From the NCBI RefSeq assembly GCF_032854445.1, contig NC_088304.1, positions 34,028,810 through 34,092,809 on the forward strand: a stretch of DNA of 64,000 nt. Direction: 5' to 3'. Positions 35,914 through 49,400 of the stretch are shown here, one piece after another (position 1 is the first letter of the stretch; every line of letters starts with the position of its first letter). The DNA comes from Liolophura sinensis. Lineage: Eukaryota > Mollusca > Polyplacophora > Chitonida > Chitonidae. The notes below the pieces were generated by a model. The model was not told the origin of the DNA. It saw nothing but the letters and a program-made list of their open reading frames with translations, and ran no database searches. The position numbers were made by a program, and so were the translations under genes.

Positions 35914-38012
35914 ATTGTCTCACACTCTAGTGGTTGTCCCATACCCTAGTGGTTGTCCCATACCCTAGTGATAGTCCCATACCCTAGTGGTTGTCCCATA
36001 CCCTAGTGGTTGTCCCATACCCTAGTGGTTGTCCCATACCCTTGTGATAGTCCCACACCCTAGTGGTTGTCCCATACCCTAGTGATAGTTCCACACCCTC
36101 GTGATAGTTCCACACCCTAGTGATACTCCCACACCCTAATGGTTGTCCCATACCCTAGTGATTGTCCCATATCCTAGTGATTGTCCCATACCCTAGTGAC
36201 AGTCCCATACCCTAGTGATAGTCCCATACCTTAGTGATAGTCCCATACCCTAGTAATTGTCCCATACCCTAGAGATTATCCCATACCCTAGTGGTTGTCC
36301 CATACCCTAGTGATAGTCCCACACCCTAGTGATAGTCCCACACCCTAGTGGTTGTCCCATACCCTAGTGGTTGTCCCATACCCTAGTGGTTGTCCCATAC
36401 CTTAGTGGTTGTCCCATACCCTAGTGGTTGTCCCACACCCTAGTGATAGTCCCACACCCTAATGGTTGTCCCATACGCTAGTGGTTGTCCCATACCCTAG
36501 TGGTTGTCCCATACCCTAGTGGTTGTCCCATACCCTAGTGACAGTCCCATACCCTAGTGATAGTCCCATACCTTAGTGATAGTCCCATACCCTAGTAATT
36601 GTCCCATACCCTAGTGGTTGTTCCATACCCTAGTGATAGTCCCACACCCTAGTGATAGTCCCACACCCTAGTGGTTGTCCCATACCCTAGTGATTGTCCT
36701 ATACCCTAGTGGTTGTCCCACACCCTAGTGATAGTCCCATACCGTAGTGATAGTCCCACACCCTAATGGTTGTCCCATACCCTAGTGGTTGTCCCATACC
36801 CTAGTGGTTGTCCCACGCCCTAGTGGTTGTCCCATACCTTAGTGGTTGTCCCACACCCTAGTGATTGTCCCATATCCTAGTGATTGTCCCAAAGAACACC
36901 AGTGGTTGTCCCATACTCTAGTGGTTGTCCCATACCTTAGTGGTTGTCCCATACCCTAGTGGTTGTCCCACACCCTAGTGATAGTTCCACACCCTAATGG
37001 TTGTCCCATACCCTAGTGGTTGTCCCACACCCTAGTGGTTGTCCCATACCCTAGTGGTTGTCCCACACCCTAGTGATTGTCCCACACCCTAGTGATTGTC
37101 CCACACCCTAGTGATTGTCCGATACCCTAGTGATTGTCCCATACCCTAGTGATTGTCCCACACTCTAGTGGTTGTCCCATACCCTAGTGGTTGTCCCATA
37201 CCCTAGTGATTGTCCCATACCCTAGTGGTTGTCCCATACCCTAGTGGTTGTCCTATACCCTAGTGGTTGTTTTACATACCCTAGTGGTTGTTTTACATAC
37301 CCTGGTGATTGTCCCATACCCTAGTGGTTGTCCCATACCCTAGTGGTTGTTTTACATACCCTAGTGGTTGTTTTAAATACCCTGGTGATTGTCCCATACC
37401 CTAGTGGTTGTTTTACATACCCTGGTGATTGTCCCATACCCTAGTGGTTGTCCCATACCCTAGTGGGTGTCCCATACCATAGTGATTGTCCCATACCCTA
37501 GTGGTTGTTTTACATACCCTGGTGATTGTCCCACACTCTAGTGGTTGCTCCATACTCTAGTGCTTGTCCCACACCCTAGTGATTGTCCCAAACCCTAGTG
37601 GTTGTCCCATACCCTAGTGGTTGTCCCATACCCTAGTGGTTGTCCCATACCCTAGTGATAGTCCCATATCTTAGTGATAGTCCCATATCCTTGTGATAGC
37701 CCCATACCCTAGTGAATGTCCCATACCCTAGTGGTTGTCCCATACCCTAGTGGTTGTCCCATACCCTAGTGGTTGTCCCATACCCTAGTGGTTGTCCCAT
37801 ACCCTAGTGGTTGTCCCACACCCTAGTGGTTGTCCCATACCATTGTGATTGTCCCACACCTTAGTGATAGTCCCACACCCTAGTGATTGTCCCACACCCT
37901 AGTGGTTGTCCCATACCCTAGTGGTTGTCCCACACCCTAGTGGTTGTCCCATACCCTGGTGATAGTCCCACACCCTAGTGATTGTCCCAAAGAACACCAG
38001 TGGTTGTCCCTA
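35914..38012. repeat. 19-bp satellite, roughly 110 copies
   Basis: The unit 'ttgtcccataccctagtgg' repeats every 19 bp over 2.1 kb. Common variants change GTTG to ATTG or ATAG and CATA to CACA. A variant with 'ttttacata' appears only around 37265-37515, showing local spread of a subtype. Confidence 0.95.
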
Positions 38013-38437
38013 CTCCCAGCATTTACAGGGGCGCGGAGTTACGGGTTAAATGTGCTCCACAAACCACTAACGCGTGTACTTTCTATCCGACAGATTCCAA
38101 CAAGCAAGTTTTAGTCATGGTGTCTGTGTATGCTTTAGTAATATTTTTGTGAAGTCTTTTTAAATTGAGGGCGATATATCCTAGAAAGAAGAGGAAGTAA
38201 TAAACATAACAAATCCGCTCATTTTTTTTTTTCATTCAACCAATATGTAGTTAACTCCTGCTTCATTGAAGGCTTTGGTCATACTTCCTGAATACATGTA
38301 TAAACCCGGTCAATGAGATGGTCTCACTCACCAAAGGATTCAGGTGTTATGCGTTTGAGCATACATTTGTTGGTATTGTTCAGCATTACATAGAGCATGA
38401 TTCGATCTTGTGAAGAGTCCACTTAACCTTGGTCCAT

Positions 38438-38651
<214 letters not shown>

Positions 38652-38815
38652 TATATCATTGCTGTAAGTAGATCTATATCATTGTAAGTAGATCGATATC
38701 ATTGTAAGTGCATCTATATCATTATAAGTGCACCTATATCTATATTATTGTAAGTGCACCTATATCATTGTAAGGATCTATATCATTGTAAGCATCTATA
38801 TCATTGTAAGTATAC
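38652..38815. repeat. Degenerate 18-20-bp repeats
   Basis: Units of 'tctatatcattgtaagtaga' type, about eight copies, contain the same 'attgtaag' as the hairpin arm, so the array and hairpin share an origin. Confidence 0.75.
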
Positions 38816-38816
38816 A

Positions 38817-39010
38817 GTGCAACAAAAGTAAGTTCCCCCCCCAAAACGTTGTTTGATATCTCCCGTGGTATGTACCGCCATGAAATTCTGCACACACTAT
38901 CCCAGTAATCCGGCGGACGTGGTACATCAAGGATTAATGTGCAGGTGCATTTGTGCGCTAATGAGCATGCGCAAACTGAAAATCGGTCGATTTTGAAAAT
39001 TTAATAAAAA
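38817..39010. mobile_element. Possible solo end of a Tc1/mariner-like DNA transposon
   Basis: 'tacagtgcaacaaaagtaag' + 'ttcccccccc' resembles a TA-flanked terminal repeat. I found no matching complement in the window, so at most one end is present. Confidence 0.3.
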
Positions 39011-39012
39011 AA

Positions 39013-39108
39013 GTCAACCAGATTTAACGTTGTACTTAACAATATTTTCCGTCATATGACGACGAGGAGTCATTGGGTATGTCTACAAATATTGTGTCTT
39101 CTTGGTCA
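39013..39108 (-). mobile_element. SINE family B tail fragment
   Basis: 'atttaacgttgtacttaaca', 'tcatatgacgacgaggagtc' and 'gtgtcttcttggtcagg' match the family B tail on the minus strand. Confidence 0.7.
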
Positions 39109-39111
39109 GGA

Positions 39112-40785
39112 TTAACTCATTCTCTATCATCATATACCTTAATCAACTCATTCTCTATCATCACGTACCTTAATCAACTCATTCTCTATCATCATATACC
39201 TTAATCAACTCATTCTCTATCATCACGTACCTTAATCAACTCATTCTCTATCATCACGTACCTTAACCAACTCATTCTCTATCATCACGTACCTTAATCA
39301 ACTCATTCTCTATCATCATGCATCTTAATCAACTCATTCTCTATCATCACGTACCTTAATCAACTCATTCTCTATCATCACGTACCTTAATCAACTCATT
39401 CTCTATCATCACGTACCTTAATCAACTCATTCTCTATCATCACGTACCTTAATCAACTCATTTTCTATCATCATGTACCTTAATCAACTCATTCTCTATC
39501 ATCACGTACCTTAATCAACTCATTCTGTATCATCACGTACCTTAATCAACTCATTCTCTATCATCACGCACCTTAATCAACTCATTCTCTATCATCACGT
39601 ACCTTAATCAACTCATTTTCTATCATTACGTACCTTAATCAACTCATTTTCTATCATCACGTACCTTAATCAACTCATTCTCTATCATCACGTACTTTAA
39701 TCAACTCATTCTCTATCGTCAGGTACCTTAATCAACTCATTCTCTATCATCACGTACTTTAATCAACTCATTTTCTATCATCACGTACCTTAATCAACTC
39801 ATTCTCTATCATCACGTACCTTAATCAACTCATTCTCTATCATCACATACCTTAATCAACTCATTCTCTATCATCACGTACCTTAATCAACTCATTTTCT
39901 ATCATCACGTACTTTAATCAACTCATTCTCTATCATCACGTACCTTAATCAACTCATTCTCTATCATCACGTACTTTAATCAACTCATTCTCTATCATCA
40001 CGTACCTTAATCAACTCATTCTCTATCATCACGAACCTAATCAACTCATTCTCTATCATCAGGTACCTTAATCAACTCATTCTCTATCATCACGTACTTT
40101 AATCAACTCATTTTTTATCATCACGTACCTTAATCAACTCATTCTCTGACATCACGTACCTTAATCAACTCATTCTCTATCATCACGTACCTTAATCAAC
40201 TCATTCTCTATCATCATGCATCTTAATCAACTCATTCTCTATCATCACGTACCTTAATCAACTCATTCTCTATCATCACGCACCTTAATCAACTCATTCT
40301 CTATCATCACGTACCTTAATCAACTCATTCTCTATCATCACGTACCTTAATCAAATTCTCTATCATCAGGTACCTTAATCAACTCATTCTCTATCATCAC
40401 GTACCTTAATCAACTCATTCTCTATCATCACGTACCTTAATCAACTCATTCTCTATCATCACGTACCTTAATCAACTCATTCTCTATCATCACGTACCTT
40501 AATCAACTCATTCTCTATCTTCACGTACCTTAATCAACTCATTTTCTATCATCATGTACCTTAATCAACTCATTCTGTATCATCACGTACCTTAATCAAC
40601 TCATTCTCTATCATCACGTACCTTAATCAACTCATTCTCTATCATCACGTACCTTAATCAACTCATTCTCTATCATCACGTACCTTAATCAACTCATTCT
40701 CCATCATCACGTACCTTAATCAACTCATTCTCTATAATCACGTACCTTAATCAACTCATTCTCTATCATCATGTACCTTTAGGCT
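39112..40785. repeat. 31-bp satellite, about 54 copies
   Basis: The unit 'accttaatcaactcattctc' + 'tatcatcacgt' repeats every 31 bp with high identity; one unit near 40350 is shortened. Confidence 0.95.
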
Positions 40786-40859
40786 GATTATGGCCGTATT
40801 TTATCAGTATAACATTAACATCCGATCACGTCTGCATCGCTGCTTAAGACATCCAATGA

Positions 40860-41850
40860 ATAACTGAGATGGTCTGTTGAGATACTGTGTTGATGTTGTG
40901 TGTTAAGATGGTTTGTTGAGATAGTGTGTTTGCATTGTGGTGAGATAGTGCGTTCATACGGTTTGCTGAGATGATATGTTGAGATCGTGTGTTCAGATTG
41001 TGTCCAGATGGTGTGTTGAGATAGTGTGTTGGGATGGTGTATTGAGACGATGTGTTAAGATTGTGTGTTTAGATTAAGTTTTCAGGCTGCGTTGAGAGAG
41101 TGTGCTGAGATGGTCTGTTAAGACAGTGTGTTGAGACTGTGTGTTGAGATTGTGTGTTGAAATGGTGTGTTAAGAAGGTGTGCTGACATTGTGTGTCAAG
41201 ATGGTGTGTCAAGATGGTGTGCTGAGATGGTGTGTTGAGATTGTTTGTTGAGGCTATGTGTTGAGATTGTGTGTTGAGGTAGTGTGTTGAGATAGTGTTT
41301 AGATTGTGTGTTGATATGGTGTGTTGAGATGGTGTGCTTTGATAGCGTGTTGACATTGTGTGTTTAAATAGTGTTTTGAGGTGGTGTGTTGAGACGGTGT
41401 GTTGAGATGGTGTGTTGAAATTGTGTGTCGAGAAGGCATGTTAATATGGTGCGATAAGATAATGTTTTAAGATAGTTTCTTGAGATAATGTGTTGAGATG
41501 GTGTGTTGAGATAGTGTGTGGAGGTGGTGTGTTCAGATAGTTTGTTGAGATTGTGTGTTGAGATAGTGTGTTGAGATGGTGTGTTGAGATGGTGTGTTAA
41601 GATGGTGTGTTGAGATGGTGTGTTAAGATGATGTGTTCAGATAGTCTGTTGAGATAATGAGTTGAGATGGTGTGTTGAGATGGTGTGTGGAGCTGGCGTG
41701 TTCAGATAGTTTGTTGAGATTGTGTGTTGAGAGTTGAGATTGTGTGTTGAGATAGTGTGTTGAGATAGTGAGTGGAGCTGGTGTGTTAAGATGGTGTGTT
41801 GAGATAGTGTGTGGAGCTGGTGTGTTGAGACGGTGTGTTTGATCCCCAGT
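40860..41850. repeat. 13-bp degenerate satellite
   Basis: The unit 'gtgtgttgagatg' (or 'gtgtgttgagata') repeats for about 1 kb with frequent substitutions and some length variants. Frames at 41069 and 41637 are repeat-derived. Confidence 0.9.
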
Positions 41851-41855
41851 GGCTT

Positions 41856-42999
41856 CAGGTCAGGCGGTTTTACTAAGTGCTGATATCGGTGATTTCTTCC
41901 ATCAATCTTTCTGGACATAATCTTGAGTACGGTTTACAGTATATAGACCAAAGGAAGATAAACGGAAGGCAACTTCTTCAAAGGATAGAATTTTACTATA
42001 TAACGTGTCATATGTACAAAATAACTTGTACATATGCATGTTTAGATTACATGTCTGCAGTACGTCTAAGAAAGTTAGGTCTTATGGTCTAGGTCTCTCC
42101 TACAGAAAAGTCAATTTTTATTAATGAATTAATAACACCTGGAATTATGGTTTGTTTTAACTATGATATCCAACACATATAACACAGACAAATCGGAATT
42201 TGCTCACGAAACCTAACCGAATTCTTCGTTCCCTATTCTGGACAATCAAGAAGCGTATACACCATGCATTTGAGTTTTCATACTCCATCCTCACTAGATG
42301 TTGTGTTGGCCCCTTTTCCATTCGCTATCCTTCTGCAAACCCTGCCTTTCCCTTGTGCAACGATCTTTCTTACCTCCCCGAACACCTAATACAGCGCCTC
42401 AAGCGTTAAGTGCTTTCCATAGAACAGGGGAGATCATGCATCCAGCACAGAGCTGGAGATAATGACCATCGGACGAGATCGAAGCAGTTGTTTCTCCGGG
42501 TAGTAGATTTGATGTGGGTGAAACTGAATCCCTCCAGTTTAGTAGTACACATCAAATCTCCGAGGGAACACCGCTTTAGGAATCAGAGGAGTGGGTCCTG
42601 TGCCATTTTCCTCCTTGTCGGCATTGCATGATACCTCAACATACGTTATTAAGTTCAGCCAAAAATCAAAAGATTTACTGGTGTTAATTAATTGTCGCCA
42701 CGTTTCTGTTGTATTCCCCAATATACACTTTCATTCCCCCACAACGTCAAAGTTACCGACTTTGTTTAGCATATTCAAAATTTATAAATATAAGAAAAGT
42801 GAACAAACTACTTGTGGGTATATCGGTTCACATTTTTAAAAATGGTGTAAAGAGCACATTTCAATTTTTTTAAAAATCGTATACTAAATATCTTTTTATA
42901 GTACAAAAAATATGATTGATTCTGTCCACTTTTTTCAGTTAAAATAATTGTAAATGTACACGTATGTGAAATGCTATATCTAGATCGCACTATACAAAA
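41856..42999. other. No gene seen; 3' flank of the oxidase gene
   Basis: Contains the probable 3' untranslated region of the minus-strand gene. No coding exon recognised. Confidence 0.45.
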
Positions 43000-43466
43000 C
43001 TAATGATTTTTCAGTAAGAGACAGACGAATGACAGAAGCACAGCTGTAAGTGGGCTCAGATGAGCAGCAGAGTTCGAAGCTTTCTTCGGGGCTGTGGTAC
43101 CCGGTCCCTCTTTCGGCCGATACTGTGGCCGGGTTTGTTCCCGGAAATTAGATACCAATTCAGAGCCGACACAATGCCGACAGTAAAAGAAATTTTCAGG
43201 ATCCCAGGTTTTCTTCACAGTTAGCAGGTCGTCATACTTGTTTCCCCAGAAATCCGTTTTCCAGTTGGGTAAGTCATAAGCCGCGTAATTCAGGTAGACG
43301 CCGTCTGTGACGTTGTACACCGCTTGGCTCATATTCCTACCAGCGGCCACATTTGCGGCGTCACCGGCAACGTCAAGCCACGTGACAGAGCAGACGACAG
43401 ATAGGACGGCATCCCTCAATAGCGGGTTTAGAGAATCCACACTATTCTTGTGTGCAGACACTTTAC
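43000..43466 (-). CDS. Oxidase gene exon 9: BBE segment of domain 4 and C-terminal tail
   Basis: Residues 2017-2171. GVYLNYAAYDLPNWKTDFWG and the closing C-x2-CVGSE form the BBE C-terminal motif. After a Pro/Lys-rich spacer comes a small-residue stretch (ASNSAAH) and a hydrophobic run (LTAVLLSFVCLLL) ending KNH. That is the usual pattern of a GPI-attachment signal; a single membrane segment with a three-residue tail is the alternative. Confidence 0.85.
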
Positions 43467-46400
43467 CTGAAGTATGAAATGATCACATGTTAATGCTATA
43501 CCCAAAAGCATTTTCTTTTTTTATTTTGAATATACATATATTAACCTATTTGTTATCACTACTCCTTATTATACATACATGCTATTGCAAAACTATTATA
43601 CCCACAAGACAATAATAACAAATAGTGATATGCTCTTGACTAGAATGCCACGAACATAACTTAATTTACTGTTTTGATCAATAATTTTATACGAATATAA
43701 AATTGTGTAATAGATGCAGTGAATTTCTTCTCCGGGTTAAGAAAGATTCCCCTATAAATGGTCTGGCTTAGCTTCAGACGGCAGACTGTATTTTGCTTAT
43801 TATAGCAGTAATGCGCAGAAACGTTAGTGGGGTGTGGGGAGCAAGACATTTAAGCCCTAGCAAGTTCGACTGAAAAAAACACATTATGAGGTAAACTTTA
43901 TTCATAAACGGTAAAATATAAGGTCTTACAAACTTACCCCCGAGGATATCATAAAAGCAGGTCTTGGCGTTACTGTTCCCATCAGTGCTAAATACTTGGT
44001 CAACCACCATATCTGTTAACTCGCGTCCAATTTGTCCAGCTGATGTTAAGCCATTAGCGATGTAGGTACGATCCAAGGGCAAATCCACATGTAGCCTCGC
44101 GTAATCCCAGAACGATTTATGTTGAGAGTAACGACAGGTTAACTGCCATTCCTTACGAAAACCGAAAAACGGCTCAACCGCTCGTCGGCTTGCCTTGTCC
44201 CAGGGCCCGGAGTGCAGCAACTGGACGGCAGCAAAGCTGGATCCACCCATGCCCTGGGTGTTGGAAACGATAAACTGACCGCCCCACTCCTCGGGGAGCG
44301 TCTTAACCATGCTGTTAAAAAACCTCACGACTTCATGCATGGCAGTTTTCGTTTCTTCCGCGCTATGCATGAGCGGAGCGAAGATGCAGCTGAACTGGAC
44401 GAATTCGGGAGGTGCCTGATGGATCTGATACGTCAGGGCTGTCACGATTCCGAACGTCCCGCCTCCGCCGCCTCTCAGGGCTCGAAACAGGTCAGTGTTT
44501 TCAGTAGAGGTTACGTTACCGTGAATGTCCATCACTCTAGTGCCGGACTTGGTAGCGTTGACGATCCTGCCATCTGCTGTCACCATCTGGATAGCTATCG
44601 TGTTGTCCAGAGCGAGTCCTAATGACGGAGAGAGAGGGCTAAACCCTCCACCCATTGTGTATCCTGCGGGTGAAACGCTAAGAGACGACGGCCCAACCAC
44701 AGTACGACGGCTCCACTTATTGACCTGCAGTGGAAATCAAAGCTTGGTTTTTTTTTTTCACCCCCAACAACTGCTTAAGTAACTTTAGAACGTTATTTAC
44801 TTAGTTACAAGATCTGACAGCAACCTGACATTTTAATTAATAGAGTACAACAAGTTTCTAGCGTTAGTGAAAGTCAATGTCAGCTTGTGGAAACTTTATA
44901 GATCGTTACCTAGACCAGTTGTTCAGGTCTTATGGTAGAAGCTCTATGACACTTCCTTCGGAATACTTGGTGTATTGTGGGATATTTCCGCAGTAAAACA
45001 TTGGCAAATTGAATTGAAAATTGAATAGCTGAATACAGGGACTATACGTGTGATGATGACATGAGACTAGAAAGAACATAAAAGCAAATGGGTAGGACTG
45101 GCGGAGAAAACTATAGTAATATTTAGTAGAAAAAGATGACTAAATCAGAGCAACGGGATTATACTGCCTTCTTCAGGAGATAATACAAGACTAGTCAACC
45201 CAAAATCTGTAAATGCTGAACCCTTGATTTTCATCAAGGCTGTAAATAATTTTTATTTTGCTTTATTTATAAAAGTTACCTCTGCAGTCTTAAATTATAC
45301 CCCGAAGAAGGCATTATTTATTTGATTTATTCATTTGATTGGTGTTTTACGCCGTTCTTAAAATATTTCACTTATACGATGGCGGCCAGCATTATTGTGG
45401 GTGGAAATCGGGCGGAGCCCAGGGTGCACTCACGACCATCCGCACGCTGCTGACAGACCTTCCCACGTACGGCCGAAGAGGAAGCCAGCATGAACTAGAC
45501 CTGAGCTTCCAGCGACCGCTTTGGTGGAAAGCTCTTAGGTCATTATGCCGTGCCGGGGTGCTACACCACTCGGCAACGGAGATCCGCAAGCAGGCAGTCT
45601 TCGTCAGTGAAAAAAATCTAGTTGCCCAGGTTTAACCGTCTTTTCTACATACTTCCGAAACGAGATGTCTGCAAATCTTCACTCTCACACTGAAATACTT
45701 GTTAGATACGTATTGAAGATGTGTAGGATGATTTCAGATCACACAAAAAGCGTATTGCCTGAGGCAAACGTCTTGAATAAAAGTACCGAAAACGTTCATG
45801 ACTCACCTCCTGGTAGACGTCGCCCCAGCTGACACCGCCCTCCACAGTCACAGACTCTGACGTCGGACTGTTCGTGTCGATGGGGTCCATGTGAATACGC
45901 CTCAATCGAGAGAGGTTTATTTGAAAGCTGCCGTCAGCCGTGCTCTTGCCATTAAAACTGTGTCCGGAGGAGACCACGGTCACCCTAAGATTGTGTTCGC
46001 GAGCAAACAAGACCGCTCTCTGCACGTCTGCAACAGAGCGGGGGAACACGACAGCTCCTGGGGACCGACTTCTCAGCTTGTTCCGAAGATGAGTGTGATC
46101 GGAGTAACCTGCATCCCGAGGCCTCAGTATAGTGCCATCGAGACTTGTGTTGAGAGACACGAATTCAGCGTTCGACGGCCAACATGGCAACCCATGAATG
46201 CAAAATCTGGACACAAATTCGTTCTCTTCTGCGAAGTCCACGGTTTCGAGAGCCGACTTGGTGTAGTTGCGCAAATATCCTTGTGTGGTTTGCTCTGGTG
46301 CACTATAAGTCTCGTTGTAGAATTCCAAGATCCTCTCCGCGCCTAGACAATTTTCGCAGGTCAAGAGGAAATAAGGGTCGTATTCTTCCTTCAGTTCTAT

Positions 46401-49400
46401 AAGGTTGGTGTAATGGGGTCCCCACACATCCTCTTGCCAATCTGGGAGGTTTGTGTCAACGTCACTCAGGTAGGCTCCCTCGCCGAGTTCACCTATAGCC
46501 TCGCTGTATTCACGTGCTGTCGTGGAGACTTCGTCAGAAATGGACGTGTCGTTCCAGACAAACGCACACGTGAGTGATGTAAGGGCAGTTCTGAATTTGG
46601 GGTTGATGGCCGCGGAGTCTGCTCGGGCCTGGGACACCTTTCCTGCAAAATGGAGAAAATAGCATGTTCATTTATTTATTTGATTTGTGTTTTACGCCGT
46701 ACTCAAAAATTCTACTTATACAATGACAGACAGCATTATAGTGGGAGGAAATTAGACAGAGCTCATGGGAAACCCACGATAATCTGCAAGTTCTGAACAG
46801 ACCTTTTCACGTGCGACCGGAGAAGTCGCCAGCATTAGCTGGGCTTCAACTCACAGGCGACCGCATTTGTGACCGACTCCAGGGTCATTGTGCTGCGGTC
46901 TAACCACTTTGTCAGAGGGCTTATATTCAGACACCACGTCTATTACACTAGTATTGTAAAATTGCATTCCACTGACACTTAACATTAGTTAAACAGTTTA
47001 ACGTTCTGTCATGTCGAGTAATATCCGGCAAATCGTCGGTATTTCTTGCCATCCTTGAAGTTGATAGATTTTGTCATGTTGTGTAGATTTTTGTCATGTC
47101 GTCAGTACTTGTCATATCGACTAGTTTCCTTCAATTCATCAATGGTTTATGTCACATCGGGTAATTTCCTTCCAGTCGTCGATACGTCTTCAAACAGCGT
47201 CGATACCGCTTGTCATGTCCGGTAGATTCTTTCAAGTCGTCGATATGCCTTTTCATGTCGAATAGTTTCCGTATGTCGTCGATATCTCCTTTTATGTCGA
47301 ATAGTTTCCGTAAGTCGTCGACATCTCCTTTATGTCGAATATTTCCCGTACACCATGCGCATGTACTAAATCAAAAGAGTTGTTACAGAGACTTGTTCTG
47401 CTTATAAGACGAGTTATATAATACAGCCCTATGCGAGCATAACTTACCGCCGATCAGTGTCTCCCTACACGTGCCATAGTCCAAGGTGACATTCACGATG
47501 AAATCCGCAATGCGCCTAGGGTCACTCTCATACTGCAGAAATGTGTTGAAACCGTATTCGTGGATGAAATTATTGCTGCCCACTGTCTTTTGGAATTCGG
47601 CAAAGGACGTGTAGTTCGCCATTTGAGACATCAGCTGACCGTCCGGTTCAATGGACTGTATCAGTTGAACATCTTGCATCGAAGGATCGCCCATCTCGCC
47701 AAAGTGAAGGAGCGACACGGCGATTGTGCCATTAAACCCGTTTTCCGGGGGTTGAGGAATGCTGACAATCTCTCCGCCCCATTTGGGGGACAGTTCTGGC
47801 AGCACACGGTGAAACTGCTCCAGCATGTCTCGACCGTACGAACTGTCCGAGCCGTTGTTTAGCCGCCAGACTCCCAGATAGTGGACGAACGCTTCAGGTG
47901 CGTCATGAATGGCGAAGGTCACCCCGGAGACGATCCCGAACGTATCTCCCCCGCCTCCACGAAGGGCCCAAAACAACTCCGGGGCCATGGTTGTCAGAGA
48001 CGTGCCATTCAGATAGGTCATCACAGCTGTCTTTTCAAACAACTTTATGGCGACGCCGTCGGGAAGAACAAGATCAAAACCTATGACGTTATCCACAGCC
48101 AGCCCGAGCGTTCTGGCCAGCGGACCATATCCACCGGCCGTCATGAAGTCGAGAAGAAGAGTTTCGGGCTCATTCGCACCAACCAAGACCTTCCTGTATC
48201 TTTCCACCTGAAAACATGTGATGGTAAACACTAGCTTATTTACATGGTAAGAGCAATAGAACATAGCACGTTCACCTGCACCTTTTCATCATTCATGTAT
48301 TTGACAGGGTTATTACACCGTACGCAATATAGGCGTCAAAACAGATTTTTCCTATAACAGCCGTCAAGCAAGAAGGGCCTTTCAGGTCAATAATCACACG
48401 GCCAATTCCCAAACCGACGTAAAACATAAACTAGCAACGAGCTAAGAAAGTATATAAAGTACGAAAATACGACGGAATCATGTGAAGAGAAGCAGTCAAC
48501 AATTTTAAATGATGAAAGAAAGACGCAAGGTATGTTGTAGGCAAATGAGTGAAGTCAGGATTCAAATCGTGTACCATGCTAGAATATCAGTTGTCAATAA
48601 CAAAATATATATCTCAGTTGCGCTGTGATTGCAATTGTTCATATATCCAACGAGGCGATCTATTTAAAAATGATGAATATACTGTCACTAGTCGCGGGTT
48701 AAGCGGAATTAGACACAATAATAAAACAGAGCCCCAGAGATTCAGTAAGCTCTGTCCATATTTACTTGCAAGAGAATTATACTGGTCATGACGCTGCTTT
48801 TCAAATCGAGCTTGACTGGAGTTACGTCGTGTGAAGCGTGAAGTAATAAATGTAAATAAATACAGCATCGGATTACAGCATACAGTCAATGAACAAATAT
48901 ATGCTCGTGGTTTATGGTGTTATCCTTTTTCAATCAATTCATTAATTTCTAAAATGTATTGAAATTAGCCTACCTCATTCAAAACCTGCTCCCAACTTGC
49001 TCCAAGATCTGTGGACACTGACGCACCAGTGGGACTATTAGGATCGTTCAAGTTTACTTGGACTGAGTTCATGTCGGCTAGAATAATCAACAGACTGCTA
49101 TCTAGAAGAGGTCCATGAATTTCCATGTCTGACGCCACTGGGCCGATGCGCAGATTGTACCGTCGGCCGAAATCGAGAGTTCGCTGAATGTCAGACATGG
49201 TCTTTGGAAGGACTACAATTGCTGGAGCGTTGGACAGACGCCCGGCTAGTGGTGTTTGCTGGAAGCCCGGAGTTGTCTGGATTAAACCCGTTCCAGATAA
49301 GGTCTGGGCCAGCTCGCTGAATTCGGCGTCCGTGGGCCAACAAGGATGTCCGAGAAGACAATACCTGGAGCAAAAACCAACGCCTTGATTCAAAGGACTC

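Noticed and set aside
35914-38012. Telomere-like sequence because of many CCCTA motifs
   Set aside because: The unit is 19 bp with CCCTAGTG, not CCCTAA/TTAGGG, and it lies between two ordinary genes.
39112-40785. CRISPR array
   Set aside because: 31-bp units follow one another without unique spacers, in a eukaryotic context; the same applies to the 19-, 28- and 76-bp arrays.
44212-48234. Plus-strand frames opposite the oxidase exons (44212-44622, 45891-46346, 47560-47862, 47881-48234)
   Set aside because: They are shadows of the conserved minus-strand exons, with no recognisable protein features. The same applies to 53347-53867.
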